From: Rallus limicola
Taxonomy: Eukaryota > Chordata > Aves > Gruiformes > Rallidae
Assembly: GCA_022605955.1 (NCBI GenBank)
Contig: JAKCOZ010000236.1
Span: 124,001-188,000, forward strand
DNA length: 64,000 nt
Reading direction: 5' to 3'
Shown here: positions 1 to 11,112 of the stretch, piece by piece
How positions within the stretch are numbered: the first letter of the stretch is position 1
Layout: each line of letters starts with the position of its first letter
Translations under genes and position numbers: made by a program
The notes under the pieces: model-generated
What the model was told of the DNA's origin: nothing
Databases searched by the model: none
Seen by the model: only the letters and a program-made list of their open reading frames with translations

Positions 1-35
1 CCTGTTAGGAGGTTTCAGACAAGCTATGCCTTTCA

Positions 36-106
36 GGCCTAGCTTCTTTACTTTGGGAGTTATTGCTGGATGTTTAGCATGTTTTGAACTGCAGTCTGCT
101 AGGGCC
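36..106. repeat. Split inverted repeat GGCCTAGC / GCTAGGGCC
   Basis: GGCCTAGC at 36-43 is the reverse complement of GCTAGGGCC at 98-106 apart from one extra G, giving eight pairs with a one-base bulge and a 54-base loop. The left arm is broken in F- and V-tagged monomers (A16C) and in S-tagged ones (G12T). It could be a dyad of the kind noted in some centromeric repeats, but this may be chance. Confidence 0.4.
88..95. repeat. 8-bp palindrome with PstI site, one per monomer
   Basis: ACTGCAGT is a perfect palindrome and contains CTGCAG, so PstI digestion should release a 198-bp ladder. It is present in nearly all monomers. I noticed loss of the site at about 38897 and 46619 (duplicated copies of one change), 48996, 49989 and 50581. 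These losses cluster around the diverged part of the array. Confidence 0.9.
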
Positions 107-119
107 GAGAAAAGAACCG

Positions 120-137
120 TAGGAGGTTCCAGGCATG
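120..137 (+). repeat. Internal element A (first copy shown; in every monomer)
   Basis: An 18-bp element, TAGGAGGTTCCAGGCATG, at monomer positions 95-112. It matches element B, 84 bp downstream, at 15 of 18 positions. The core TTCCAGGCA recurs 19 bp downstream (146-154), so this part of the monomer has several related short motifs. Four of the array's seven indels fall in A: deletions near 8244 and 17744, and insertions near 35366 and 35764. It may be a remnant of an internal duplication that built the monomer. Confidence 0.85.
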
Positions 138-144
138 TTCCCTC

Positions 145-161
145 TTTCCAGGCAAAGGAAA
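145..161. repeat. Small hairpin in the monomer
   Basis: TTTCC (145-149) and GGAAA (157-161) form a 5-bp stem with a 7-base loop. The bases outside the stem mismatch once and could then pair two more. The arms are nearly invariant across the array, but so is most of the monomer, so conservation does not argue for function. Confidence 0.5.
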
Positions 162-203
162 AGGCTGAGAGCCAAAGTGACAGGGTCTGCTCGTGTGTCC
201 TGT

Positions 204-221
204 TAGGAGGTTTCAGACAAG
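204..221 (+). repeat. Internal element B (first copy shown; in every monomer)
   Basis: An 18-bp element, TAGGAGGTTTCAGACAAG, at monomer positions 179-196. It differs from A at only three bases. Its first bases are the most variable site of the monomer: position 179 occurs as T, C or G, and positions 180, 181, 183, 190 and 194 also vary. Three of the array's seven indels fall here (near 33275, 54656 and 57623). The similarity to A continues weakly downstream, where both are followed by a CTTTC(C)AGGC motif. Confidence 0.85.
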
Positions 222-2005
222 CTATGCCTTTCAGGCCTAGCTTCTTTACTTTGGGAGTTATTGCTGGACGTTTAGCATGTTTTGAACTGCAGTCTGCTAG
301 GGCCGAGAAAAGCACCGTAGGAGGTTCCAGGCATGTTCCCTCTTTCCAGGCAAAGGAAAAGGCTGAGAGCCAAAGTGACAGGGTCTGCTCGTGTGTCCTG
401 TTAGGAGGTTTCAGACAAGCTATGCCTTTCAGGCCTAGCTTCTTTACTTTGGGAGTTATTGCTGGACGTTTAGCATGTTTTGAACTGCAGTCTGCTAGGG
501 CCGAGAAAAGCACCGTAGGAGGTTCCAGGCATGTTCCCTCTTTCCAGGCAAAGGAAAAGGCTGAGAGTCAAAGTGACAGGGTCTGCTCGTGTGTCCTGTT
601 AGGAGGTTTCAGACAAGCTATGCCTTTCAGTCCTAGCTTCTTTACTTTGGGAGTTATTGCTGGACGTTTAGCATGTTTTGAACTGCAGTCTGCTAGGGCC
701 GAGAAAAGCACCGTAGGAGGTTCCAGGCATGTTCCCTCTTTCCAGGCAAAGGAAAAGGCTGAGAGCCAAAGTGACAGGGTCTGCTCGTGTGTCCTGTTAG
801 GAGGTTTCAGACAAGCTATGCCTTTCAGTCCTAGCTTCTTTACTTTGGGAGTTATTGCTGGATGTTTAGCATGTTTTGAACTGCAGTCTGCTAGGGCCGA
901 GAAAAGAACCGTAGGAGGTTCCAGGCATGTTCCCTCTTTCCAGGCAAAGGAAAAGGCTGAGAGCCAAAGTGACAGGGTCTGCTCGTGTGTCCTGTTAGGA
1001 GGTTTCAGACAAGCTATGCCTTTCAGGCCTAGCTTCTTTACTTTGGGAGTTATTGCTGGACGTTTAGCATGTTTTGAACTGCAGTCTGCTAGGGCCGAGA
1101 AAAGCACCGTAGGAGGTTCCAGGCATGTTCCCTCTTTCCAGGCAAAGGAAAAGGCTGAGAGCCAAAGTGACAGGGTCTGCTCGTGTGTCCTGTCAGGAGG
1201 TTTCAGACAAGCTATGCCTTTCAGGCCTAGCTTCTTTACTTTGGGAGTTATTGCTGGACGTTTAGCATGTTTTGAACTGCAGTCTGCTAGGGCCGAGAAA
1301 AGCACCGTAGGAGGTTCCAGGCATGTTCCCTCTTTCCAGGCAAAGGAAAAGGCTGAGAGCCAAAGTGACAGGGTCTGCTCGTGTGTCCTGTTAGGGGGTT
1401 TCAGACAAGCTATGCCTTTCAGGCCTCGCTTCTTTACTTTGGGAGTTATTGCTGGACGTTTAGCATGTTTTGAACTGCAGTCTGCTAGGGCCGAGAAAAG
1501 CACCGTAGGAGGTTCCAGGCATGTTCCCTCTTTCCAGGCAAAGGAAAAGGCTGAGAGCCAAAGTGACAGGGTCTGCTCGTGTGTCCTGTTAGGAGGTTTC
1601 AGACAAGCTATGCCTTTCAGGCCTAGCTTCTTTACTTTGGGAGTTATTGCTGGACGTTTAGCATGTTTTAAACTGCAGTCTGCTAGGGCCGGGAAAAGCA
1701 CCGTAGGAGGTTCCAGGCATGTTCCCTCTTTCCAGGCAAAGGAAAAGGCTGAGAGCCAAAGTGACAGGGTCTGCTCGTGTGTCCTGTTAGGAGGTTTCAG
1801 ACGAGCTATGCCTTTCAGGCCTAGCTTCTTTACTTTGGGAGTTATTGCTGGACGTTTAGCATGTTTTGAACTGCAGTCTGCTAGGGCCGAGAAAAGCACC
1901 GTAGGAGGTTCCAGGCATGTTCCCTCTTTCCAGGCAAAGGAAAAGGCTGAGAGTCAAAGTGACAGGGTCTGCTCGTGTGTCCTGTGAGGAGGTTTCAGAC
2001 AAGCT

Positions 2006-2203
2006 ATGCCTTTCAGGCCTCGCTTCATTACTTTGGGAGTTCTTGCTGGACGTTTAGCATGTTTTGAACTGCAGTCTGCTAGGGCCGAGAAAAGCACCGT
2101 AGGAGGTTACAGGCATGTTCCCTCTTTCCAGGCAAAGGAAAAGGCTGAGAGCCAAAGTGACAGGGTCTGCTCGTGTGTCCTGTTAGGAGGTTTCAGACAA
2201 GCT
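2006..2203 (+). repeat. V-tagged monomer, first of 18 copies
   Basis: Three linked substitutions (A16C, T22A, A37C) plus T179G in the preceding linker define this subfamily. Copies start at 2006, 4580, 11113, 15271, 18240, 19626, 23784, 26952, 28338, 33683, 36259, 37249, 38239, 39823, 43981, 44971, 45961 and 47545. The monomer at 8737 has A37C and the TGA linker only. Most copies follow the order K monomer, RR+tc monomer, TGA, V. Spacings in monomers are 13, 33, 21, 15, 7, 21, 16, 7, 27, 13, 5, 5, 8, 21, 5, 5 and 8. None occurs after 47545. This is the best landmark for the HOR structure. Confidence 0.93.
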
Positions 2204-4579
2204 ATGCCTTTCAGGCCTAGCTTCTTTACTTTGGGAGTTATTGCTGGACGTTTAGCATGTTTTGAACTGCAGTCTGCTAGGGCCGAGAAAAGCACCGTAG
2301 GAGGTTCCAGGCATGTTCCCTCTTTCCAGGCAAAGGAAAAGGCTGAGAGCCAAAGTGACAGGGTCTGCTCGTGTGTCCTGTTAGGAGGTTTCAGACAAGC
2401 TATGCCTTTCAGGCCTAGCTTCTTTACTTTGGGAGTTATTGCTGGATGTTTAGCATGTTTTGAACTGCAGTCTGCTAGGGCCGAGAAAAGCACCGTAGGA
2501 GGTTCCAGGCATGTTCCCTCTTTCCAGGCAAAGGAAAAGGCTGAGAGCCAAAGTGACAGGGTCTGCTCGTGTGTCCTGTTAGGAGGTTTCAGACAAGCTA
2601 TGCCTTTCAGGCCTAGCTTCTTTACTTTGGGAGTTATTGCTGGACGTTTAGCATGTTTTGAACTGCAGTCTGCTAGGGCCGAGAAAAGCACCGTAGGAGG
2701 TTCCAGGCATGTTCCCTCTTTCCAGGCAAAGGAAAAGGCTGAGAGCCAAAGTGACAGGGTCTGCTCGTGTGTCCTGTCAAGAGGTTTCAGACAAGCTATG
2801 CCTTTCAGGCCTAGCTTCTTTACTTTGGGAGTTATTGCTGGACGTTTAGCATGTTTTGAACTGCAGTCTGCTAGGGCCGAGAAAAGCACCGTAGGAGGTT
2901 CCAGGCATGTTCCCTCTTTCCAGGCAAAGGAAAAGGCTGAGAGCCAAAGTGACAGGGTCTGCTCGTGTGTCCTGTTAGGAGGTTTCAGACAAGCTATGCC
3001 TTTCAGGCCTAGCTTCTTTACTTTGGGAGTTATTGCTGGACGTTTAGCATGTTTTGAACTGCAGTCTGCTAGGGCCGAGAAAAGCACCGTAGGAGGTTCC
3101 AGGCATGTTCCCTCTTTCCAGGCAAAGGAAAAGGCTGAGAGCCAAAGTGACAGGGTCTGCTCGTGTGTCCTGTTAGGAGGTTTCAGACAAGCTATGCCTT
3201 TCAGGCCTAGCTTCTTTACTTTGGGAGTTATTGCTGGATGTTTAGCATGTTTTGAACTGCAGTCTGCTAGGGCCGAGAAAAGAACCGTAGGAGGTTCCAG
3301 GCATGTTCCCTCTTTCCAGGCAAAGGAAAAGGCTGAGAGCCAAAGTGACAGGGTCTGCTCGTGTGTCCTGTTAGGAGGTTTCAGACAAGCTATGCCTTTC
3401 AGGCCTAGCTTCTTTACTTTGGGAGTTATTGCTGGACGTTTAGCATGTTTTGAACTGCAGTCTGCTAGGGCCGAGAAAAGCACCGTAGGAGGTTCCAGGC
3501 ATGTTCCCTCTTTCCAGGCAAAGGAAAAGGCTGAGAGCCAAAGTGACAGGGTCTGCTCATGTGTCCTGTTAGGAGGTTTCAGACAAGCTATGCCTTTCAG
3601 GCCTAGCTTCTTTACTTTGGGAGTTATTGCTGGACGTTTAGCATGTTTTGAACTGCAGTCTGCTAGGGCCGAGAAAAGCACCGTAGGAGGTTCCAGGCAT
3701 GTTCCCTCTTTCCAGGCAAAGGAAAAGGCTGAGAGTCAAAGTGACAGGGTCTGCTCGTGTGTCCTGTTAGGAGGTTTCAGACAAGCTATGCCTTTCAGGC
3801 CTAGCTTCTTTACTTTGGGAGTTATTGCTGGACGTTTAGCATGTTTTGAACTGCAGTCTGCTAGGGCCGAGAAAAGCACCGTAGGAGGTTCCAGGCATGT
3901 TCCCTCTTTCCAGGCAAAGGAAAAGGCTGAGAGCCAAAGTGACAGGGTCTACTCGTGTGTCCTGTTAGGGGGTTTCAGACAAGCTATGCCTTTCAGGCCT
4001 CGCTTCTTTACTTTGGGAGTTATTGCTGGACGTTTAGCATGTTTTGAACTGCAGTCTGCTAGGGCCGAGAAAAGCACCGTAGGAGGTTCCAGGCATGTTC
4101 CCTCTTTCCAGGCAAAGGAAAAGGCTGAGAGCCAAAGTGACAGGGTCTGCTCGTGTGTCCTGTGAGGAGGTTTCAGACAAGCTATGCCTTTCAGGCCTAG
4201 CTTCTTTACTTTGGGAGTTATTGCTGGACGTTTAGCATGTTTTAAACTGCAGTCTGCTAGGGCCGAGAAAAGCACCGTAGGAGGTTCCAGGCATGTTCCC
4301 TCTTTCCAGGCAAAGGAAAAGGCTGAGAGCCAAAGTGACAGGGTCTGCTCGTGTGTCCTGTTAGGAGGTTTCAGACGAGCTATGCCTTTCAGGCCTAGCT
4401 TCTTTACTTTGGGAGTTATTGCTGGACGTTTAGCATGTTTTGAACTGCAGTCTGCTGGGGCCGAGAAAAGCACCGTAGGAGGTTCCAGGCATGTTCCCTC
4501 TTTCCAGGCAAAGGAAAAGGCTGAGAGTCAAAGTGACAGGGTCTGCTCGTGTGTCCTGTGAGGAGGTTTCAGACAAGCT
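2006..4579. repeat. 13-monomer block opened by a V monomer
   Basis: The opening V monomer also has a C-to-A change giving GGTTAC at 2106-2111, shared with the V monomers at 15271, 23784, 28338, 33683 and 45961. Order: V; consensus; C; consensus; s with G181A; consensus; C+R; three near-consensus copies; g+F at 3986; K preceded by an extra TGA at 4163; RR with CTGGGGCC. Compared with 23784-26951 it lacks three monomers but shares the rare TCTACTCG variant (3950 and 26322) and the CTGGGGCC variant. Confidence 0.85.
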
Positions 4580-7500
4580 ATGCCTTTCAGGCCTCGCTTC
4601 ATTACTTTGGGAGTTCTTGCTGGACGTTTAGCATGTTTTGAACTGCAGTCTGCTAGGGCCGAGAAAAGCACCGTAGGAGGTTCCAGGCATGTTCCCTCTT
4701 TCCAGGCAAAGGAAAAGGCTGAGAGCCAAAGTGACAGGGTCTGCTCGTGTGTCCTGTTAGGAGGTTTCAGACAAGCTATGCCTTTCAGGCCTAGCTTCTT
4801 TACTTTGGGAGTTATTGCTGGAAGTTTAGCATGTTTTGAACTGCAGTCTGCTAGGGCCGAGAAAAGCACCGTAGGAGGTTCCAGGCATGTTCCCTCTTTC
4901 CAGGCAAAGGAAAAGGCTGAGAGCCAAAGTGACAGGGTCTGCTCGTGTGTCCTGTCAGGAGGTTTCAGACAAGCTATGCCTTTCAGGCCTCGCTTCTTTA
5001 CTTTGGGAGTTCTTGCTGGACGTTTAGCATGTTTTGAACTGCAGTCTGCTAGGGCCGAAAAAAGCACCGTAGGAGGTTCCAGGCATGTTCCCTCTTTCCA
5101 GGCAAAGGAAAAGGCTGAGAGCCAAAGTGACAGGGTCTGCTCGTGTGTCCTGTTAGGAGGTTTCAGACGAGCTATGCCTTTCATGCCTAGCTTCTTTACT
5201 TTGGGAGTTATTGCTGGACGTTTAGCATGTTTTGAACTGCAGTCTGCTAGGGCCGAGAAAAGCACCGTAGGAGGTTCCAGGCATGTTCCCTCTTTCCAGG
5301 CAAAGGAAAAGGCTGAGAGCCAAAGTGACAGGGTCTGCTCGTGTGTCCTGTTAGGAGGTTTCAGACAAGCTATGCCTTTCAGGCCTAGCTTCTTTACTTT
5401 GGGAGTTATTGCTGGATGTTTAGCATGTTTTGAACTGCAGTCTGCTAGGGCCGAGAAAAGCACCGTAGGAGGTTCCAGGCATGTTCCCTCTTTCCAGGCA
5501 AAGGAAAAGGCTGAGAGCCAAAGTGACAGGGTCTGCTCGTGTGTCCTGTTAGGAGGTTTCAGACGAGCTATGCCTTTCAGGCCTAGCTTCTTTACTTTGG
5601 GAGTTATTGCTGGACGTTTAGCATGTTTTGAACTGCAGTCTGCTAGGGCCGAGAAAAGCACCGTAGGAGGTTCCAGGCATGTTCCCTCTTTCCAGGCAAA
5701 GGAAAAGGCTGAGAGTCAAAGTGACAGGGTCTGCTCGTGTGTCCTGTTAGGAGGTTTCAGACAAGCTATGCCTTTCAGGCCTAGCTTCTTTACTTTGGGA
5801 GTTATTGCTGGACGTTTAGCATGTTTTGAACTGCAGTCTGCTAGGGCCGAGAAAAGCACCGTAGGAGGTTCCAGGCATGTTCCCTCTTTCCAGGCAAAGG
5901 AAAAGGCTGAGAGCCAAAGTGACAGGGTCTGCTCGTGTGTCCTGTTAGGAGGTTTCAGACAAGCTATGCCTTTCAGGCCTAGCTTCTTTACTTTGGGAGT
6001 TATTGCTGGACGTTTAGCATGTTTTGAACTGCAGTCTGCTAGGGCCGAGAAAAGCACCGTAGGAGGTTCCAGGCATGTTCCCTCTTTCCAGGCAAAGGAA
6101 AAGGCTGAGAGCCAAAGTGACAGGGTCTGCTCGTGTGTCCTGTTAGGAGGTTTCAGACAAGCTATGCCTTTCAGGCCTAGCTTCTTTACTTTGGGAGTTA
6201 TTGCTGGAAGTTTAGCATGTTTTGAACTGCAGTCTGCTAGGGCCGAGAAAAGCACCGTAGGAGGTTCCAGGCATGTTCCCTCTTTCCAGGCAAAGGAAAA
6301 GGCTGAGAGCCAAAGTGACAGGGTCTGCTCGTGTGTCCTGTTAGGAGGTTTCAGACAAGCTATGCCTTTCAGGCCTCGCTTCTTTACTTTGGGAGTTATT
6401 GCTGGACGTTTAGCATGTTTTGAACTGCAGTCTGCTAGGGCCAAGAAAAGCACCGTAGGAGGTTCCAGGCATGTTCCCTCTTTCCAGGCAAAGGAAAAGG
6501 CTGAGAGTCAAAGTGACAGGGTCTGCTCGTGTGTCCTGTCAGGAGGTTTCAGACAAGCTATGCCTTTCAGGCCTAGCTTCTTTACTTTGGGAGTTATTGC
6601 TGGACGTTTAGCATGTTTTGAACTGCAGTCTGCTAGGGCCGAGAAAAGCACCGTAGGAGGTTCCAGGCATGTTCCCTCTTTCCAGGCAAAGGAAAAGGCT
6701 GAGAGCCAAAGTGACAGGGTCTGCTCGTGTGTCCTGTTAGGGGGTTTCAGACGAGCTATGCCTTTCAGGCCTAGCTTCTTTACTTTGGGAGTTATTGCTG
6801 GACGTTTAGCATGTTTTGAACTGCAGTCTGCTAGGGCCGAGAAAAGCACCGTAGGAGGTTCCAGGCATGTTCCCTCTTTCCAGGCAAAGGAAAAGGCTGA
6901 GAGCCAAAGTGACAGGGTCTGCTCGTGTGTCCTGTTAGGAGGTTTCAGACAAGCTATGCCTTTCAGGCCTAGCTTCTTTACTTTGGGAGTTATTGCTGGA
7001 CGTTTAGCATGTTTTGAACTGCAGTCTGCTAGGGCCGAGAAAAGCACCGTAGGAGGTTCCAGGCATGTTCCCTCTTTCCAGGCAAAGGAAAAGGCTGAGA
7101 GTCAAAGTGACAGGGTCTGCTCGTGTGTCCTGTTAGGAGGTTTCAGACAAGCTATGCCTTTCAGGCCTAGCTTCTTTACTTTGGGAGTTATTGCTGGACG
7201 TTTAGCATGTTTTGAACTGCAGTCTGCTAGGGCCGAGAAAAGCACCGTAGGAGGTTCCAGGCATGTTCCCTCTTTCCAGGCAAAGGAAAAGGCTGAGAGT
7301 CAAAGTGACAGGGTCTGCTCGTGTGTCCTGTTAGGAGGTTTCAGACAAGCTATGCCTTTCAGGCCTAGCTTCTTTACTTTGGGAGTTATTGCTGGACGTT
7401 TAGCATGTTTTGAACTGCAGTCTGCTAGGGCCGAGAAAAGCACCGTAGGAGGTTCCAGGCATGTTCCCTCTTTCCAGGCAAAGGAAAAGGCTGAGAGCCA

Positions 7501-8736
7501 AAGTGACAGGGTCTGCTCGTGTGTCCTGTTAGGAGGTTTCAGACAAGCTATGCCTTTCAGGCCTAGCTTCTTTACTTTGGGAGTTATTGCTGGACGTTTA
7601 GCATGTTTTGAACTGCAGTCTGCTAGGGCCGAGAAAAGAACCGTAGGAGGTTCCAGGCATGTTCCCTCTTTCCAGGCAAAGGAAAAGGCTGAGAGCCAAA
7701 GTGACAGGGTCTGCTCGTGTGTCCTGTTAGGAGGTTTCAGACAAGCTATGCCTTTCAGTCCTAGCTTCTTTACTTTGGGAGTTATTGCTGGACGTTTAGC
7801 ATGTTTTGAACTGCAGTCTGCTAGGGCCGAGAAAAGCACCGTAGGAGGTTCCAGGCATGTTCCCTCTTTCCAGGCAAAGGAAAAGGCTGAGAGCCAAAGT
7901 GACAGGGTCTGCTCGTGTGTCCTGTTAGGGGGTTTCAGACAAGCTATGCCTTTCAGGCCTCGCTTCTTTACTTTGGGAGTTATTGCTGGACATTTAGCAT
8001 GTTTTGAACTGCAGTCTGCTAGGGCCGAGAAAAGCACCGTAGGAGGTTCCAGGCATGTTCCCTCTTTCCAGGCAAAGGAAAAGGCTGAGAGCCAAAGTGA
8101 CAGGGTCTGCTCGTGTGTCCTGTTAGGAGGTTTCAGACAAGCTATGCCTTTCAGGCCTAGCTTCTTTACTTTGGGAGTTATTGCTGGACGTTTAGCATGT
8201 TTTGAACTGCAGTCTGCTAGGGCCGAGAAAAGCACCGTAGGAGTTTCAGGCATGTTCCCTCTTTCCAGGCAAAGGAAAAGGCTGAGAGCCAAAGTGACAG
8301 GGTCTGCTCGTGTGTCCTGTTAGGAGGTTTCAGACAAGCTATGCCTTTCAGGCCTAGCTTCTTTACTTTGGGAGTTATTGCTGGACGTTTAGCATGTTTT
8401 GAACTGCAGTCTGCTAGGGCCGAGAAAAGCACCGTAGGAGGTTCCAGGCATGTTCCCTCTTTCCAGGCAAAGGAAAAGGCTGAGAGCCAAAGTGACAGGG
8501 TCTGCTCGTGTGTCCTGTTAGGAGGTTTCAGACAAGCTATGCCTTTCAGGCCTCGCTTCTTTACTTTGGGAGTTCTTGCTGGACGTTTAGCATGTTTTGA
8601 ACTGCAGTCTGCTAGGGCCTAGAAAAGCACCGTAGGAGGTTCCAGGCATGTTCCCTCTTTCCAGGCAAAGGAAAAGGCTGAGAGTCAAAGTGACAGGGTC
8701 TGCTCGTGTGTCCTGTGAGGAGGTTTCAGACAAGCT
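4580..8736. repeat. 21-monomer block with a 1-bp deletion
   Basis: This block starts with a V monomer and ends at the TGA before 8737, so its length is 21 x 198 minus 1. Rare variants are GGAAGT (C46A) in two monomers, near 4822 and 6209, and an ATGCC change at 5183. Its last part, about 7.65-8.72 kb, matches 17.15-18.22 kb at an offset of 9503 bp (48 monomers minus 1), including the same S, g+F+H, deletion, and F+A37C+TAG monomers. Confidence 0.85.
8241..8250 (+). other. 1-bp deletion in element A
   Basis: Element A reads GGAGTTTCAGG instead of GGAGGTTCCAGG: one G is lost and one C is T. The result resembles element B's TTTCAG. The identical change at 17741-17750 is a duplicated copy of the same event. 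It shifts the 198-bp phase by -1 and breaks the accidental open frames. Confidence 0.95.
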
Positions 8737-11112
8737 ATGCCTTTCAGGCCTAGCTTCTTTACTTTGGGAGTTCTTGCTGGACGTTTAGCATGTTTTGAAC
8801 TGCAGTCTGCTAGGGCCGAGAAAAGCACCGTAGGAGGTTCCAGGCATGTTCCCTCTTTCCAGGCAAAGGAAAAGGCTGAGAGCCAAAGTGACAGGGTCTG
8901 CTCGTGTGTCCTGTTAGGAGGTTTCAGACGAGCTATGCCTTTCAGGCCTAGCTTCTTTACTTTGGGAGTTATTGCTGGACGTTTAGCATGTTTTGAACTG
9001 CAGTCTGCTAGGGCCGAGAAAAGCACCGTAGGAGGTTCCAGGCATGTTCCCTCTTTCCAGGCAAATGAAAAGGCTGAGAGCCAAAGTGACAGGGTCTGCT
9101 CGTGTGTCCTGTTAGGAGGTTTCAGACAAGCTATGCCTTTCAGTCCTAGCTTCTTTACTTTGGGAGTTATTGCTGGACGTTTAGCATGTTTTGAACTGCA
9201 GTCTGCTAGGGCCGAGAAAAGCACCGTAGGAGGTTCCAGGCATGTTCCCTCTTTCCAGGCAAAGGAAAAGGCTGAGAGCCAAAGTGACAGGGTCTGCTCG
9301 TGTGTCCTGTTAGGAGGTTTCAGACAAGCTATGCCTTTCAGGCCTAGCTTCTTTACTTTGGGAGTTATTGCTGGACGTTTAGCATGTTTTGAACTGCAGT
9401 CTGCTAGGGCCGAGAAAAGCACCGTAGGAGGTTCCAGGCATGTTCCCTCTTTCCAGGCAAAGGAAAAGGCTGAGAGCCAAAGTGACAGGCTCTGATCGCG
9501 TGTCCTGTTAGGAGGTTTCAGACAAGCTATGCCTTTCAGGCCTAGCTTCTTTACTTTGGGAGTTATTGCTGGACGTTTAGCATGTTTTGAACTGCAGTCT
9601 GCTAGGGCCGAGAAAAGCACCGTAGGAGGTTCCAGGCATGTTCCCTCTTTCCAGGCAAAGGAAAAGGCTGAGAGCCAAAGTGACAGGGTCTGCTCGTGTG
9701 TCCTGTTAGGAGGTTTCAGACAAGCTATGCCTTTCAGGCCTAGCTTCTTTACTTTGGGAGTTATTGCTGGACGTTTAGCATGTTTTGAACTGCAGTCTGC
9801 TAGGGCCGAGAAAAGCACCGTAGGAGGTTCCAGGCATGTTCCCTCTTTCCAGGCAAAGGAAAAGGCTGAGAGCCAAAGTGACAGGGTCTGCTCGTGTGTC
9901 CTGTTAGGAGGTTTCAGACAAGCTATGCCTTTCAGGCCTAGCTTCTTTACTTTGGGAGTTATTGCTGGACGTTTAGCATGTTTTGAACTGCAGTCTGCTA
10001 GGGCCGAGAAAAGCACCGTAGGAGGTTCCAGGCATGTTCCCTCTTTCCAGGCAAAGGAAAAGGCTGAGAGTCAAAGTGACAGGGTCTGCTCGTGTGTCCT
10101 GTTAGGAGGTTTCAGACAAGCTATGCCTTTCAGTCCTAGCTTCTTTACTTTGGGAGTTATTGCTGGACGTTTAGCATGTTTTGAACTGCAGTCTGCTAGG
10201 GCCGAGAAAAGCACCGTAGGAGGTTCCAGGCATGTTCCCTCTTTCCAGGCAAAGGAAAAGGCTGAGAGCCAAAGTGACAGGGTCTGCTCGTGTGTCCTGT
10301 TAGGAGGTTTCAGACAAGCTATGCCTTTCAGGCCTAGCTTCTTTACTTTGGGAGTTATTGCTGGACGTTTAGCATGTTTTGAACTGCAGTCTGCTAGGGC
10401 CGAGAAAAGCACCGTAGGAGGTTCCAGGCATGTTCCCTCTTTCCAGGCAAAGGAAAAGGCTGAGAGCCAAAGTGACAGGGTCTGCTCGTGTGTCCTGTTA
10501 GGGGGTTTCAGACAAGCTATGCCTTTCAGGCCTCGCTTCTTTACTTTGGGAGTTATTGCTGGACGTTTAGCATGTTTTGAACTGCAGTCTGCTAGGGCCG
10601 AGAAAAGCACCGTAGGAGGTTCCAGGCATGTTCCCTCTTTCCAGGCAAAGGAAAAGGCTGAGAGCCAAAGTGACAGGGTCTGCTCGTGTGTCCTGTCAGG
10701 AGGTTTCAGACAAGCTATGCCTTTCAGGCCTAGCTTCTTTACTTTGGGAGTTATTGCTGGACGTTTAGCATGTTTTAAACTGCAGTCTGCTAGGGCCGAG
10801 AAAAGCACCGTAGGAGGTTCCAGGCATGTTCCCTCTTTCCAGGCAAAGGAAAAGGCTGAGAGCCAAAGTGACAGGGTCTGCTCGTGTGTCCTGTTAGGAG
10901 GTTTCAGACGAGCTATGCCTTTCAGGCCTAGCTTCTTTACTTTGGGAGTTATTGCTGGACGTTTAGCATGTTTTGAACTGCAGTCTGCTAGGGCCGAGAA
11001 AAGCACCGTAGGAGGTTCCAGGCATGTTCCCTCTTTCCAGGCAAAGGAAAAGGCTGAGAGTCAAAGTGACAGGGTCTGCTCGTGTGTCCTGTGAGGAGGT
11101 TTCAGACAAGCT
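8737..11112. repeat. 12-monomer block
   Basis: Order from 8737: A37C only; RR+N; S; consensus with CTCTGATCG near 9490; two consensus copies; consensus with tc; S; consensus; g+F; s+K; RR+tc; TGA. The last five monomers match those before 19626. The block at 18240 has seven monomers rather than twelve, so five monomers were gained here or lost there. Confidence 0.85.

Larger units (their letters stand above)
26..223 (+). repeat. Representative monomer (reference phase)
   Basis: This is the first complete monomer in the ATG-anchored phase used throughout. Compared with the consensus it carries two tags, C46T and C90A (C and R). The consensus has 99 G+C in 198 bp and four CpG sites at monomer positions 46, 81, 93 and 167. 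Features within each monomer are the paired A and B elements (95-112 and 179-196), a PstI palindrome (63-70), a small hairpin (120-136) and a split inverted repeat (11-18 with 73-81). The choice of ATG as start is only a convenience, not a claim of translation. Confidence 0.97.
1..2005. repeat. Leading partial block, 10 monomers
   Basis: Complete monomers start at 26 and carry tags in this order: C+R; consensus; consensus with tc; S; S+C+R; consensus; s; g+F; K (with an extra change at 1692); RR with tc, then TGA. The first six match the monomers at 12499-13686 and the last four match 14479-15270. The block is therefore the same local haplotype minus four monomers, which indicates an unequal-exchange deletion or insertion of 792 bp. 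Confidence 0.85.

Noticed and set aside
26..112. Signal-peptide-like start in the plus-strand repeat (hydrophobic stretch followed by SARA)
   Set aside because: The same stretch recurs inside the frame every 66 residues, which makes no sense for a secretion signal, and the frame itself is not supported as coding.
120..137. Pol III B-box-like GGTTC in element A
   Set aside because: Only the first five bases fit; the conserved GANTCC part is missing and no A-box is correctly spaced.
139..154. 3' splice-acceptor-like CCCTCTTTCCAGG
   Set aside because: It is present in every monomer with no paired donor or coding context, so it is chance similarity.
204..223. Shine-Dalgarno-like AGGAGG before the recurring ATG
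   Set aside because: The spacing of about 15 bases is too long and the context is a eukaryotic-type satellite. The same AGGAGG in element A precedes no start codon.
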